Shown here: positions 37,586 to 48,634 of the stretch, piece by piece | How the letters are laid out: each line of letters starts with the position of its first letter | Position numbering within the stretch: the first letter of the stretch is position 1 | Assembly (NCBI RefSeq): GCF_901933205.1 | Contig: NC_044573.1 | Coordinates: forward strand, 33,576,993-33,640,992 | Direction: 5' to 3' | Source of the DNA: Camarhynchus parvulus | Taxonomy: Eukaryota > Chordata > Aves > Passeriformes > Thraupidae | Length of the DNA: 64,000 nucleotides | Made by a program: the position numbers and the translations under genes | Notes under the pieces: generated by a model | Told to the model about the DNA's origin: nothing | Databases searched by the model: none | The model's input: the letters and a program-made list of their open reading frames with translations, nothing else

Positions 37586-40500
37586 CCTCCCACAGGTAGA
37601 CAGCTGCTCACACAATTCGGGAACAGAGATGTTTGTGATGATGTTGGGGAAGGTTGGCAGCAGAAAGGTGTTGCATTTTAATTTTTGAATTTGTTCTTGC
37701 TGTGCAGGTATTTCATCCCCGGTGCAATTCCACCTGTATAGCAGAATGTTAATTTTTTGTTGACTGACTCTTATTTGGCAGAGGCTGTAAACAGCTTAAA
37801 AATCAAGAACAAAGGAATGGATCCCTTGTTGCTCTGCTTCTGACATTTCTGTCACATACTGAGGGTAGCAGCATGAGGGCGAGATGGGAGAGCTATAACA
37901 CTTTCAAAATGATTTGTCTACTGTTACTGGAGATAATTTTTGAGAATGGTTTTGCTACTCCTGTGTTCCTTTTATTGGGTTCTTCCTTGGGTTTTTGATG
38001 CTTACTGTCAGATTGTTAATTTTTAGGAATGGAGGTCTTTCACCATAATTTTTTGAATGTTAATTGTTAGTGGTATTGTACTTAAATGTAAGTGCTTATC
38101 TTTCCTTTCATAAAACAAACACTGATTAATTTGTAGGAAAATAAAAGTGAGACCCAGACTTTTTCTTTCCCCAGCTATCCTTACTTTTTGGTACTATTCA
38201 CTATGAAAAGGAGCCAAAAGCAGTTTTTGAATGTATTCTGCCTTCTTGAGGTTTGTCAGATACTGTGCTCAGCATAGTCCTTAGATAAAAATCCTTAGAG
38301 TTAATTTCCTTTTGTCTATCTCCAAGGACAGGTTGTCATTCATGACTTCTGTAGCTCCTGCTGTTTACTGATAAATTCTTGTTGTGGTGTGTTCTCACAG
38401 TGAGTATCACAGGTACTACTCTAAAACTAAATTGTGTAAATATTTCTATTTTTCAGCTTATGAATTCACCTGAAGTGAAACAGCAGCAGGAGACATTTGT
38501 CTCAACACTCCCTCATTTCCTATATTTTTGAGGTTTAATGTGCTGCAGTAATTTTTCTTCTGTTGTGATACCTTAAGCTCCAATTTAACAGGAATTAACT
38601 AGGAGTGACAGGGTTTATGAATTTACCTTCACCCAGCAAAGGCTGGGGTTGTCTCTGGGTAGAACAGCTATTGATAAAGCTGTTTCTAATAAAATCTGTC
38701 ATGAAATAAGAACCTGTTTTAGGTCACTGGGGATGGCTCTTGATACTATTCTGATTTGCCCTGTAACCTCTCTGATAATGCTGTGACTTTAGACAGCCCT
38801 GCAGGACATGACTCTGATTTATGGATCCTTGCATTGCTGTGAGCTTTAGTCTCCAGCTGGGCTTTTCTTACCTGGATTGAATTTTCCACAGTCAGTTCCT
38901 AAGCATTACCAGGCTGCTCGGGGTTTTTTGGTGGGTTGTTTGTTGCTAATAGCTGTAAGTAAATTTGCTGTACCTCTCTAATATAGCCCTTGATACTAGT
39001 TTACTTACATTGCCCTGGTAGCAGTTTCCTTAAATATCTGACCAGTCTGTCAAGAGGTTCACATTCATCTTTTAATGACTGTGCAGGTTGCTATCACTTC
39101 ACTGGCACCTTTCCATCTTAAGTGAACGTATCCCTTTCCAGTCTGTACTCCCTTCAGACATGCATTCTAAAAAACTCAATAGAATACAAATAAAATAAAT
39201 GGTATTATGTAATATTATAAAGTAATAATATCATACTGCATATAATTGTGAAATAAGGTTATATAAAAAATTATGGAAAGAAAATTAGGAATATCCAAGA
39301 TCTGATTTTTGCTTTAGATTTTGTGTTGAAGGTACTCATGGATTATTTCCTTATGGTTGCACTACGCCTCAGGAGTTTTCACCCTAAGGTTCAATTTCTC
39401 TCTGAAGTGCATACTAGAGATCCTTCTTGGCTATTGCAGTCTCCTAGAAGAAATTAAATCTCCACATTCCTGAAAAGCTCTCAGATGTGGATTTAGGGAT
39501 AGTACTGTCCCTAACAGTATTCTTCAAACACATGTAGTTGGATACCTCCAGTGTACTCCAGTCCTTAAGCTTTAGGGTTTACCTCTCCCACAGGTTGCAG
39601 TCCTATGATGTTTTGGGATGTGCCTCTGCCTTGGACCTGCTTGTCTTCACAGAAAAGGATTGTTGCACTTGGGTTGAATTCTCCCAGTAAAAAACAGGAG
39701 GTTGGAGGACTTTAAGACCTGGCTAAGAATGACATATAGGTAGTAAAGACTTGGAGCCTTGGAAGGTGGAGGTAGAGATCTGCAGGTTTTGCTGGATTTA
39801 GTCTGGCAAAAAATCCCCACCTGTTTGCGTAGGCATGTGCTTGAGTACATGTGGTTTTGGGGGTATTTGCACAAGTAAGGGCATGGCCTAGTGCATCTTC
39901 TTCAAATGAAAGCCTTAGCTTTCATTGCCTGTTCTTCTCTCAGCTTGTCTTATAATCTCCATGGTTCCGTATTTCTTGCTCATTTTCTCTCCTTTGGAGC
40001 ATATTGTCCTTCTTACTCAGAGGATTGTTTTGAAAAATCTGTGAAATTTTGGATGTCCCAATTTTTTTTCTAGATGGAAATGTTCCAGTGGTAGATAAAG
40101 GTGCACTCTTCTTTATATGACTTAGTGACTAGTACCTAACTGAGGAGGGACTGTTCCCTGCTTTGTGATCCAGTGTGTATCAGGAAAAAATATCTGCCTC
40201 CATTGAGCCTTTTGTGCCTCACAAACTGTTAAATGGATGAGTATTTTTCTTGCAGACAGAAAAGTAGTTTCACACTGGTACTTCTCTCTGACTAGTGGTT
40301 CAGATAGACACAGAGGTTTCTTTTCTTGTATGTTCTCTGCAATTTCTTCCATTTCTGCTGGAGTGGGTTCTGACAAATGCTAAAGTAATTGGATTTGAGG
40401 GGATTAGCTGTAGAAATTTATTTTTACTTTTAACTCAGATGATATTCCTAGGGATGGTGATATGATTTTATCATTGTGCTCTGATATAGTTTTCATAGAA

Positions 40501-42344
40501 AAAAGGCTTACATAGTGGTGTTCTTCAGCATAAGCATTAAGCCAAAGCCTATTTAAGCAACAGTAAGTCAGCATCTGACTTAGATGGTGAGTCAGGACTG
40601 AATAACCAAATTAATTTTCAAGAGTCAGGAACTCCTTTTATTCTCTTACTGTTCTTCACTTAATGGTGATACTTGCTGACAAACATATTACGGATTTTAG
40701 AGATCTCCCACTCCTCCCATTTAGTGGCTTGGGTCTGGTTTGTGGATTCTGTGCCATATCTGCATTCCCTATAACTCTGGTTTCAGCTGTGCTGACCCTC
40801 CCATTGAGGTCATATGTGTTTCAAGTAGCAGTAGTTGATATGCATATCAACTCTAAATGGCCTGATCTATGTCAACATTTCCCCCCCTTTATTCATGCCT
40901 TTCACAGGGAGGATCTTTCACTAGCTAATAGAAGTAACCAAGACACCAATTTATTTTCTGTATGGAACTGGAACCAGTCTTCCTGAGCTGTTAGATTGCC
41001 AATTTTCTGTGTGAATGACTTTTAAAAGTCACTGAGATGTCGAGAGTAGAGGCTTTCTGACCAATTTTTATATTTATAAGGCAAGGTTAAGAGCTTGATA
41101 GATTCAGTTTCAGCAGGTACTATCTTAGATGATGTGCCTGGTTTGCAAGGCACATCATGTATAGTATGATAAAGAATAGATTTTCCAAAAAAGTAAAGAA
41201 CAGAATGAAAAAACTAAAGTCATTATTTACAATCCAGACAATGTTCTTCCCCAGTTATTAAATAAAAACCACACAATATCAATTACAAGTATGTGCTTTT
41301 TTATAACCACAAACAGTTAATGAAAAAGGGAAACAATGCAACAGTAAAACTTATAAAGCTGTACCTGATTCAATTAACTCTGCCCTTACTGTCAGTGTTC
41401 AAAAGCAGCAATATTCATTACAATTTCTTTTCACTTTATAATTTGTGCAGAAGAGATACAACTCCCAATATCCCCACTTGAAGCTAAGGAATAGGTATTT
41501 ATAACACTGGGCATAAGCCTGCAGGTTTGCTCAACCCTCATATTTAGTAGTAATAGTGCATTTCATATCAGTTTTGTAACTTAAATTTGGGCCCTATCAT
41601 TTTTCGGTCAGCACAAACTACTGCAACCTCTTCTGGAATCATGCACATAGTCTTTGATCTTGCATTATTTAAAAATAAAAAAGAAGAAAAAAAGGGTTTA
41701 CTTGATAAAAAATAGGAAGTTGTGAAAAAATATATGGAGTTATTTATTTTGTTATGACATCTACAATTTAAAAAATATCTGACGTTGCTTTTTGTAGTAG
41801 TTTTGCATAATCTTTTAGGCACATTTGCGTGACTGCGTTTCAAAGACACAATAATCAGAATTGCTAGGTACAAGGGAAGTATCAAATTTTATAACACATT
41901 TTTAAGTCAGACATTTAGTTGGCAAGTAATTGATTTCCAAAGTTTTCACTTATGAGTATGATTTCCTTTGTGAGGAATACTTTGCCAGTTGTATTCCTTG
42001 AAGCTGGCGCAGATAATCCTCATCCTTCCACATTAAAACTTGTGTTAGTTTCAGCTGAAATATTAGAAGTGCTCTGGATAGCCACAAAACCTTCCTATTT
42101 TTAAAGAATGATGATGACATTTCAGAAGGTAACACTTGGAGGTAGGCAGTTAGAGGGGAGGAACTGCACTACCATAACCTCCTTTCAAGGCAGAGATTTT
42201 CCCTTTAAGCCATTGTCTAAATGTCTCATTTACCAACATTGCTCATCACCTTCTGCTTCCTTTGTTCTGGTACTGAGGAATTGGAAAGGGAATCCTTTGT
42301 CAGCTTTGTAGAGCTTTCTGTGGTTGCCAGTCTGTTAATATAAA
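37586..42344. other. Non-coding DNA with one marked hairpin
   Basis: No gene was recognised. The stretch contains a 22-nt imperfect palindrome at 39493-39514, very AT-rich DNA at 39170-39270, and the two-part hairpin at 41118-41166. A 107-codon frame at 40663-40986 resembles no family I know. Confidence 0.5.
41118..41166. repeat. Two-part inverted repeat (11 + 6 bp stem)
   Basis: ATGATGTGCCT at 41129-41139 pairs exactly with AGGCACATCAT at 41148-41158 over an 8-nt loop. A second arm, TACTAT at 41118-41123 with ATAGTA at 41161-41166, extends the stem across a small asymmetric internal loop (5 nt and 2 nt). It is the strongest foldback seen in the window. The total is shorter than a usual pre-miRNA of about 60-80 nt, and the flanks do not clearly extend it. 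Confidence 0.75.
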
Positions 42345-42690
42345 AACCAGACAGACCATTATGAGTGGCTAGTTTGACCTCTTGTATATCAGTGTGGCAG
42401 CCCAATTTTACTTGAATTGTGCCACTAATTCCAGCTGAGCTATTGTTTACAGTTTAGTGTGACATCCAGCCTTGATTCAAAGGCTTTGTGATGGAAAACC
42501 CAGCGTGTCCTTGGGGAAGTAGGTCCCAAAATATGTTACCATTACTAAAAGAAGGCTGTATTTTATATCTGCATTTACTAAAATTCAATGTGATGCCTGG
42601 TTTTGACTCCCACTGCCTGTGCTCTGGCATTTGCTAGTGTGATTAGGGAAGTATCAAAATTTTCTTCCCACCCAAGAACTAAACAAGTTT
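42345..42690 (-). mobile_element. Ancient CR1/L3-like remnant, antisense
   Basis: Read on +, this follows the familiar antisense of an old amniote CR1/L3-type 3' region in order. The blocks are 'gtttgacctcttgtat', a long gap block, 'gacatccagccttgattcaaagg', 'gtgatggaaaaccca', 'ccttgggga.gtaggtcc', 'ttaccattactaaaag' and 'gtattttatatctgcattta'. It ends with 'tgctctggcatttgctagtgtgattagg'. The order holds over about 340 bp with heavy substitution. No coding frame remains. Such copies are usually very old. Confidence 0.7.
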
Positions 42691-43349
42691 GATGTTGCAG
42701 TCAAAAAGCTGGTGCCGTTATTGTTTTGTTTTGGTTTGGTTTGTTTTCTTTTTTTCCCCTGACCTGAGTCAGAACAGCATATATTTGGTCTTTATGTACT
42801 CCTGTGGTATGTTCTTCCTGTACAAAAAAAATTGTTGGACATGATTTTACAAGCTAATATATTTTAACTTGAACTTTTTTGAGGATGATCAGGCCTTTGA
42901 GAAGCACTGAAATAATTAGCACAGAAAAAGGTGTTTTCATGAACACTTCAGGAACTGATGAACCCAGATCATACTCATGGTTGATAGTTCTTGAGTAACA
43001 AGATCACTCTTGGAAACTCCTCCCCTGTGACACATGTGCTGGGGGAGGAAGGAAGCATACTCTTGCATTACCAGAGATAATGTATATTCATATGTTATCA
43101 TTTAAAATGATTTAACAATCTGGAAGTTATGGGCAGTGAAACATGACTTGAGTTGCTTTTCTGTTCATTCACTGTTGTAGGAGTAACTGTGCATTTAGGT
43201 GCTGCATAACTATTTTTTCATGCCTATGATAGATCTATAGTGCGGAAAAAGATGTGAAAAAATCACTTGCTTCTTGCCTTCCCCAAAGACAGGATGAAAC
43301 ACATTTATACTATTTCTAATGTATAGTATTGGTTCAACCAGTTTTTAAA
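42691..43349. other. Non-coding spacer between two LINE remnants
   Basis: No recognised gene or repeat. It starts with T-rich DNA near 42720-42760. Confidence 0.5.
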
Positions 43350-43430
43350 AATGATGGTGATGGAAATTCTTCCATCCTTGAAGACAATTCACTCCAGTAT
43401 TTTATGCTCTTGACTGTTAAAAAATATTTC
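43350..43430 (-). mobile_element. Short ancient CR1/L3-like remnant, antisense
   Basis: On + it reads 'gatggaaattcttccatcc', then 'acaattcactccagtat', then 'ctcttgactgttaaaaaatattt'. These match the same part of the CR1/L3 antisense that 42345-42690 also covers. It is therefore a separate copy and not a continuation. Only about 80 bp is recognisable. Confidence 0.5.
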
Positions 43431-45282
43431 AAAGGAAAATTTGGTATAATGCTCTCAAAACTCCATGACTATTGAACAGGGTGGATTAAATACTTTTCTG
43501 CATGTTAAGTTTATTGGGACACTTGAGGCTATCACTTCCTTCTCTTTATTATCTACAGTTGTAAAAAATTAATTTTGTTTTTTTTGGGAAATGTGCCTTT
43601 TGCCTTCCTGGCGTGGTTATCAAAGTCAGTAAAAACTTAAAATAATTTCATAATTATCTATGTTTGCACCTAGGTATTTTTATTCTCCTCATCCCTCAAG
43701 ATCCAGTAACAGAAAAAAAATGGCAGTGGTTATAATTATTTTCCATCACTGTCAACATGAGGATGCACAGTTTAACTGTAGTTGGTGAGGTGACTGTATC
43801 TTAGATGAGACACTGTTACATTGGCTCAGTGAATATGAGATTTCCTTCCCTGAACCAGGACATCTTTCATGGCAACACAGCATTTGGATTTGCATGAGTA
43901 GCTGATGAGTTTGGAGTGTTTCTTGGGTACATATGAAAAAACAAACCCAAAACCCAATGAAAAACCCCCATTTCTAACTGTTATGGTTGAACAATGTGCT
44001 TGAAGTTTATTGAGGTCGTGGGCTTCGCTAGCGTTGATTGTGTGATCAGTGTTTACATCCAGAACACAAGTCCTGCCTTGGATGTGCAGTGCTTATAGAC
44101 AACCCCCTTGAAACCACATATGGAGCTATGTAAGTACAGACTGTGATTCCTCTCTCCAGTAGTTTTACAGGTTAGGATAATGACTTTGGTTTCCCACATC
44201 CATCTATCATGAAGTGTCAGCTGGTTCAGTATCTCCATTGGCACTGATGGATTTTCACCACATGCACTAAAGTTCTTTGAGCTCTCTTGATAGGTGGAAC
44301 TGGGGAACTGTCTGAGGCCTTGGCTTAGCAAATCATACCTAAGCAAAAAGAAAAATAGTACAGAAGAAATTGGACAAAGGATATGTGGTAAGATCTGTGC
44401 AGAAAGGAACACTTCAGCATCATTCAGTTCCTGGTATTGCCTTGCTAATACTGTGTGAATAAACTGAAATGTGTATATTCTTCTCTATGACTGGTCTTGA
44501 AATTGTATTGTATTTTCCTTGCCTTTACTTGCTTTATGTAGAGTATTTAACAGTATGCATTATTTCCAATTTTTCTGGTGGTCTGCCGTATAGGAGGCAG
44601 AAAAGGCAAGGTTTTGGATACCCAAAAACTATTGTGAAGCTTATAGCTGGAGCTGGTAAAAATGGCAGCAAAGTACGTGCGGTGGAAAATATGCATTATT
44701 TCTATTAAAACTATTTTATAATATGAATAAAATTTACCAAATTATTTCACCCAAGTAATTTATTCAGAGATCAGTAAAAATGCTATTGTAGCAGTGTTCC
44801 TCTGTTTGTCCCTATCTCTGTGGTTGGAGGATTTAGTGAATTTCCCAGCTAGAGCCAGATGTTCTGTAAGATTCTGAAATATTCTTTAATCTCTTTCATG
44901 TTTATAACACTTGTGAGAATAGATGTGGTAAGATCAGAAATAGGTTCACTCCTTTAAATCTCTCAGTCCCTATGTCCTTTCCTCATAAGCCTCATATCCC
45001 CCAAAACTTGCACTTTTTTTTGCTGTCTTTTAAGTTAGAAGTCTTTTGCCCACTGTTTTTGATATTTATATTCCTGACAGCTAGTCCTTCCACATTTATT
45101 CCTTCAGAAATCCATCAGGTGTGCATTTTTTCCTTATCTTTGGTATGCAGCAGCTTGTATGACTATTTTCCCTAAATCCTATTTTTTAGATAACCTGCTT
45201 GTTTTTCAAGTGCCTTTTTAGTCTCTTTGTGCCTTGTATTCCCCATCGTTTTTTTTTTTTTTTAATTTTCCTTTTGCTTCAG
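43431..45282. other. Non-coding DNA left of the exon candidate
   Basis: No supported gene. A minus frame at 44053-44412 (119 codons) and a plus frame at 44469-44708 resemble no known family and have no convincing splice sites. A T15 run at 45249-45263 forms part of the pyrimidine tract of the next feature. Confidence 0.45.
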
Positions 45283-45471
45283 GATATATTTTCTCTCTTG
45301 CAGCACATGCCTATGGAGAACAGATGTATACCAGAATCTAATACGCAGGAAAATCGACCATGTACCCCAGTGCGACAGCTCAAATCCTTCCGCCCTTTGG
45401 TAGATTTTAGAGACATGCAAGGCTCAGTTTTCCCTGAAACATTTAATTATAAATTGAAGCAATCACTATAG
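45283..45471 (+). CDS. Candidate terminal coding exon of an unidentified gene
   Basis: This is the best protein-coding candidate in the window, though I cannot name the gene. A long pyrimidine tract (about 45249-45280) ends in TTGCTTCAG, giving an acceptor at 45283. A second acceptor, CTCTCTTGCAG, would start the exon 21 bases later at 45304. Both keep the same phase-0 frame. The frame then runs 56-63 codons to TAG at 45469-45471. The translation is well mixed, including CTPVRQLKSFRPLVDFRD and a C-terminus FNYKLKQSL. The 170 bp holds at least four CpG dinucleotides in a CpG-poor region, as expected of conserved codons. An AATAAA at 45772 could end the transcript. An internal ATG at 45307 is not a likely start. 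Confidence 0.5.
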   Translation, partial: DIFSLLQHMPMENRCIPESNTQENRPCTPVRQLKSFRPLVDFRDMQGSVFPETFNYKLKQSL

Positions 45472-47916
45472 TCGTGTGAAAGGCATGAACTGGCCAACTA
45501 GTTACTTCCTGGTGGCAAATGAAAACTGGATGAATTTAAAAATGCACTGCTTGGCCTTTCGCTAACTAACTAGCTCAGGAAAACATGGGAGTACTCCCAG
45601 TATGTGTAGGGCTGAATTCATGTTTTTGACCCATAGAATTCAATTGTTCATACAAATGAGCACAAACTCTCACTGTTACAAAACTTATTTGAAGCATGGG
45701 TCTTAGTGATATGTAATACTTTTGAAGTGTGTCTAGAACCATCAGAAAGACTTCTTAGAAAACAACTTACCAATAAATGTTGTTCCTTTAATCTCTTTTG
45801 GTACTTCTTGGAGAACAATGGCAGTGTTTGGTGCTGCTGACTATTAAAATTCATTGTATGGATTTATGGATTTCAATTTTACTGTGTAGTTGAGCTTCGA
45901 TTTAATGGGATGTATACCTATAAATCAAGGAAGTTCTGCTGCTAAATCTGCTGCAATTCCTAAAGCATCACAAAATTCTTTTATGAGTCCTATATTTTTC
46001 TAAGCATTCTCTGGTAGATACAGTGCAACATTTTTACTGATGCTTTGGAAATGGCCTTTTCTTCAGGTGCATGATATCTGATTTATTGTCTTGCCTCTTA
46101 CTTCATTCTTGCTTTGCATTGTGATAAAAGTTTAATAATTGAAGAACTGATGCCTTCAGTTCTTATTTGGAAAGCATTCTTTACTAGGAAATAATTAATG
46201 ACATTTACTTTCAGACAAGTCATACACATAAAATGAGGGACAAAAAAGTTCTTATCTGAGAAAATGTATTTTAAACTTTTTTTCCTGGTTTGCTGTGCCT
46301 GAGGTGCTTTGAATGGGCTCTCCTGGCTTAATGAGTTGGCATTTTCTCTGCCGATTTCCAGGCAGCTTTACTCTGAAAGTGCTGTAATGGGATATTGCTA
46401 AATCAGTATATCATGACTTGCATCCCTCTTAACTAAGTGCTGACCAATGGCATTAAACCATAGCTCTGCACAATTGACAGTGAGCACTCAGTACCACACC
46501 AGTGAGGGCTTGTCACCAAAAAAAGCCACCAAAGTCTGCCAGTTCTTTACTGATGGTAAGAAGTGTGCACAGAGAGGGCCAAAAGCAGAAAGATGGAAGG
46601 ACAGGAGTTATCTGTGGAACTAAATTTCTAGAGAAGTAATTTGCATTAATTTTTCTTGGCAGGCCTGGCTGGCATGTTCTTCAGTTCTGCTTCATATAAT
46701 CACAACTGCAGGGAATTGTCCCACTGTGAGTGTGTGATATTCCTTCTGTTTGTAGAGATGGGCACAGTGAAAGCTGTAGCATTGCATAAGTAATTAAAAC
46801 TCCTTGGTCTTCAACAAGAAACTTCACTAACAGAATGCTAAGAATAATAGGTACACACCCATTGTACAATAAAAAAAGTTTTAAATTAAATTAAAAAATA
46901 CAATGTTCTCTGCCAGTATGTTGTTATGCAATATGCATAACCCACTTCTTGAGCAATCCAGGGAATGTGAGGAACACGTCATGATTTGCAAACAGCCATG
47001 TGGCCAGCAAATTTCTTACTTGTGGTAGGAACCCTTAGTGCTGTCTGGTGCAATTTGAAAGGTTATTCTATAAGTTCTGCATGAATTTGTTGAGAAGATG
47101 AACAAGTAAATACGCATCTAAGCAATTCATTATTGTATGCTATCCTGCAATTTTACCCAGCTAATTAAAGAAAAACACCACATTAAAGTCAAGTTCACAG
47201 CAACATTAAATCAATAATCTGTGATTCTTGAATCTTGAAATGACAGAATAATTCTAAATTGAAAGGTCGGTAGTGGTTTTCTCATGAACAATTTTAAGTG
47301 GAGGACTGATCCCTTTTCAAGAGTGTTAATCCAGTCAGTGCTATGTCTACATTGACTTGGATGGTAAAAGATACAACTGTACCTCAAACGTAATTATTCA
47401 AGGACCTGAGCATTTGTTCTCCTCTTTTACAGCAATCAGTACAGTCTTCTTGTTTTTCTTCAGGCAGTTCGAGAAGTGCTTATAATGATTCCCTATTTCC
47501 ATTTCCATTTTAAATAACATTCCTCTTGGTCATTGTTATGCTTGATTTTATTCTCTCCCTTCCTAAAATGGGAAAAGCCCTTCAATAGAGGTATTGGTTA
47601 AATTATACATAATAGCAACAGTAACACAATAATGCAAGATTTTATGCCTGAAGTACCTATTGACTTCTTCCATTATTGGCTGATTTTTACTTTTGAGAAG
47701 CTGTTAAAATCATAGCTTCCATAAATAAACACATGCAGTATACCCATAAACCCATTAAGAACCATTGATGTCTATTCACTTGAAAAATAAGGTGAAATAG
47801 AATGATGAAATTCTTTTTGCTTTGTTTTGTAGTTTCTCAAAAAACTTGCCATCTAGAGTGAGAACCTAGAAGCATAATTTGTCTCAAAATATGTACAGTG
47901 AATGTGATTTGTAAAT
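45472..47916. other. Possible 3' UTR followed by non-coding DNA
   Basis: If the preceding exon is real, its 3' UTR begins here. AATAAA hexamers at 45772-45777 and 46868-46873 are possible ends. No further gene or repeat was recognised. Confidence 0.4.
45772..45777 (+). terminator. Possible poly(A) signal AATAAA
   Basis: The hexamer lies 300 bases after the stop of the exon candidate and is followed by a GT/T-rich run (TGTTGTTCC onward), as cleavage sites usually are. Isolated AATAAA is common in AT-rich DNA. Confidence 0.3.
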
Positions 47917-48634
47917 GGTTGAGAGCAGCCTTGAGGAGAAGGGCTTGGGGGTTTTTGGTGGATGAGAGGCTGGACATGACATGACCTGTCAGTGTCAATG
48001 TGCACTCACAGCCCAGAAAGCCACTTGTATCCTGGGCTGCATCCAAAGCAGCGTGGCCAGCAGGATGAGGGAGGGGATTCTGCCCCTCTGCTCTGCTCTG
48101 GTGAGACCCCACCTGCCGGGCTGCATCCAGCTCTGGGATCCACAACCTAAGATTGAGTCCAGAGAAGGGCCACAAAGCTGATCAGAGGTCTGGAGCACTG
48201 CTCCAATGAACACAGGCTGAGAGAGTTTGGATTATTCAGCCTGGATAAAAGAAGGCTCTGGGATTTTATAGTATTTTCTGGGATCTCGTAGTATTTTCCA
48301 GTATCTAAGGGGAGCCTGCAAGAGAGCTGGAGAGGGACAATTTAGAAGGGCATGTAATGACAGGACAAGGAGAAATGGCTCTAAACTGGCAGAGAGTAGG
48401 TTTAGATTAGATATAAAAAAGAAGCTCTTTATTGTGAGGATGGTGGGGCACAGGAATACGCTGCCCAAAGAAGTTGTGCTTGCCCCATCCCTGGAAATAT
48501 TCAGGACGTGGTTGGATGGGGCTTTGGGTGATATGGTCTAGTGGAAGGTGTGTCCCTGGTTGTGCCAGGGGGAGTTGGAACTAGATGATATTTAAGGTCC
48601 ATTCTGACCCAGGCTCTTCTATGATTCTGTGATT
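47917..48634 (+). mobile_element. CR1 LINE 3' end (about 720 bp)
   Basis: A 5'-truncated CR1 on +. The left part encodes the end of ORF2 in broken frames, including CALTAQKATCILGCIQSSVA and SALVRPHLPGC. The 3' UTR carries 'gctctttattgtgaggatggt', 'tggtctagtggaaggtgt' and 'ttggaactagatgatattt'. It ends with CTATGATTCTGTGATT at 48619-48634, the CR1 terminal octamer repeat. A 20-bp unit is tandemly duplicated inside at 48260-48299. It is not able to move. Confidence 0.93.
48260..48299. repeat. 20-bp tandem duplication inside CR1
   Basis: Units 48260-48279 and 48280-48299 both read GGGAT(T/C)T(T/C)(A/G)TAGTATTTTC with few differences. CR1 normally has a single copy of this region, so the duplication arose in this copy or its recent source. 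Confidence 0.75.

Noticed and set aside
38440..38540. Possible exon after TATTTTTCAG near 38458
   Set aside because: There is a reasonable acceptor, but the frame is only about 25 codons before a stop and lacks other coding evidence.
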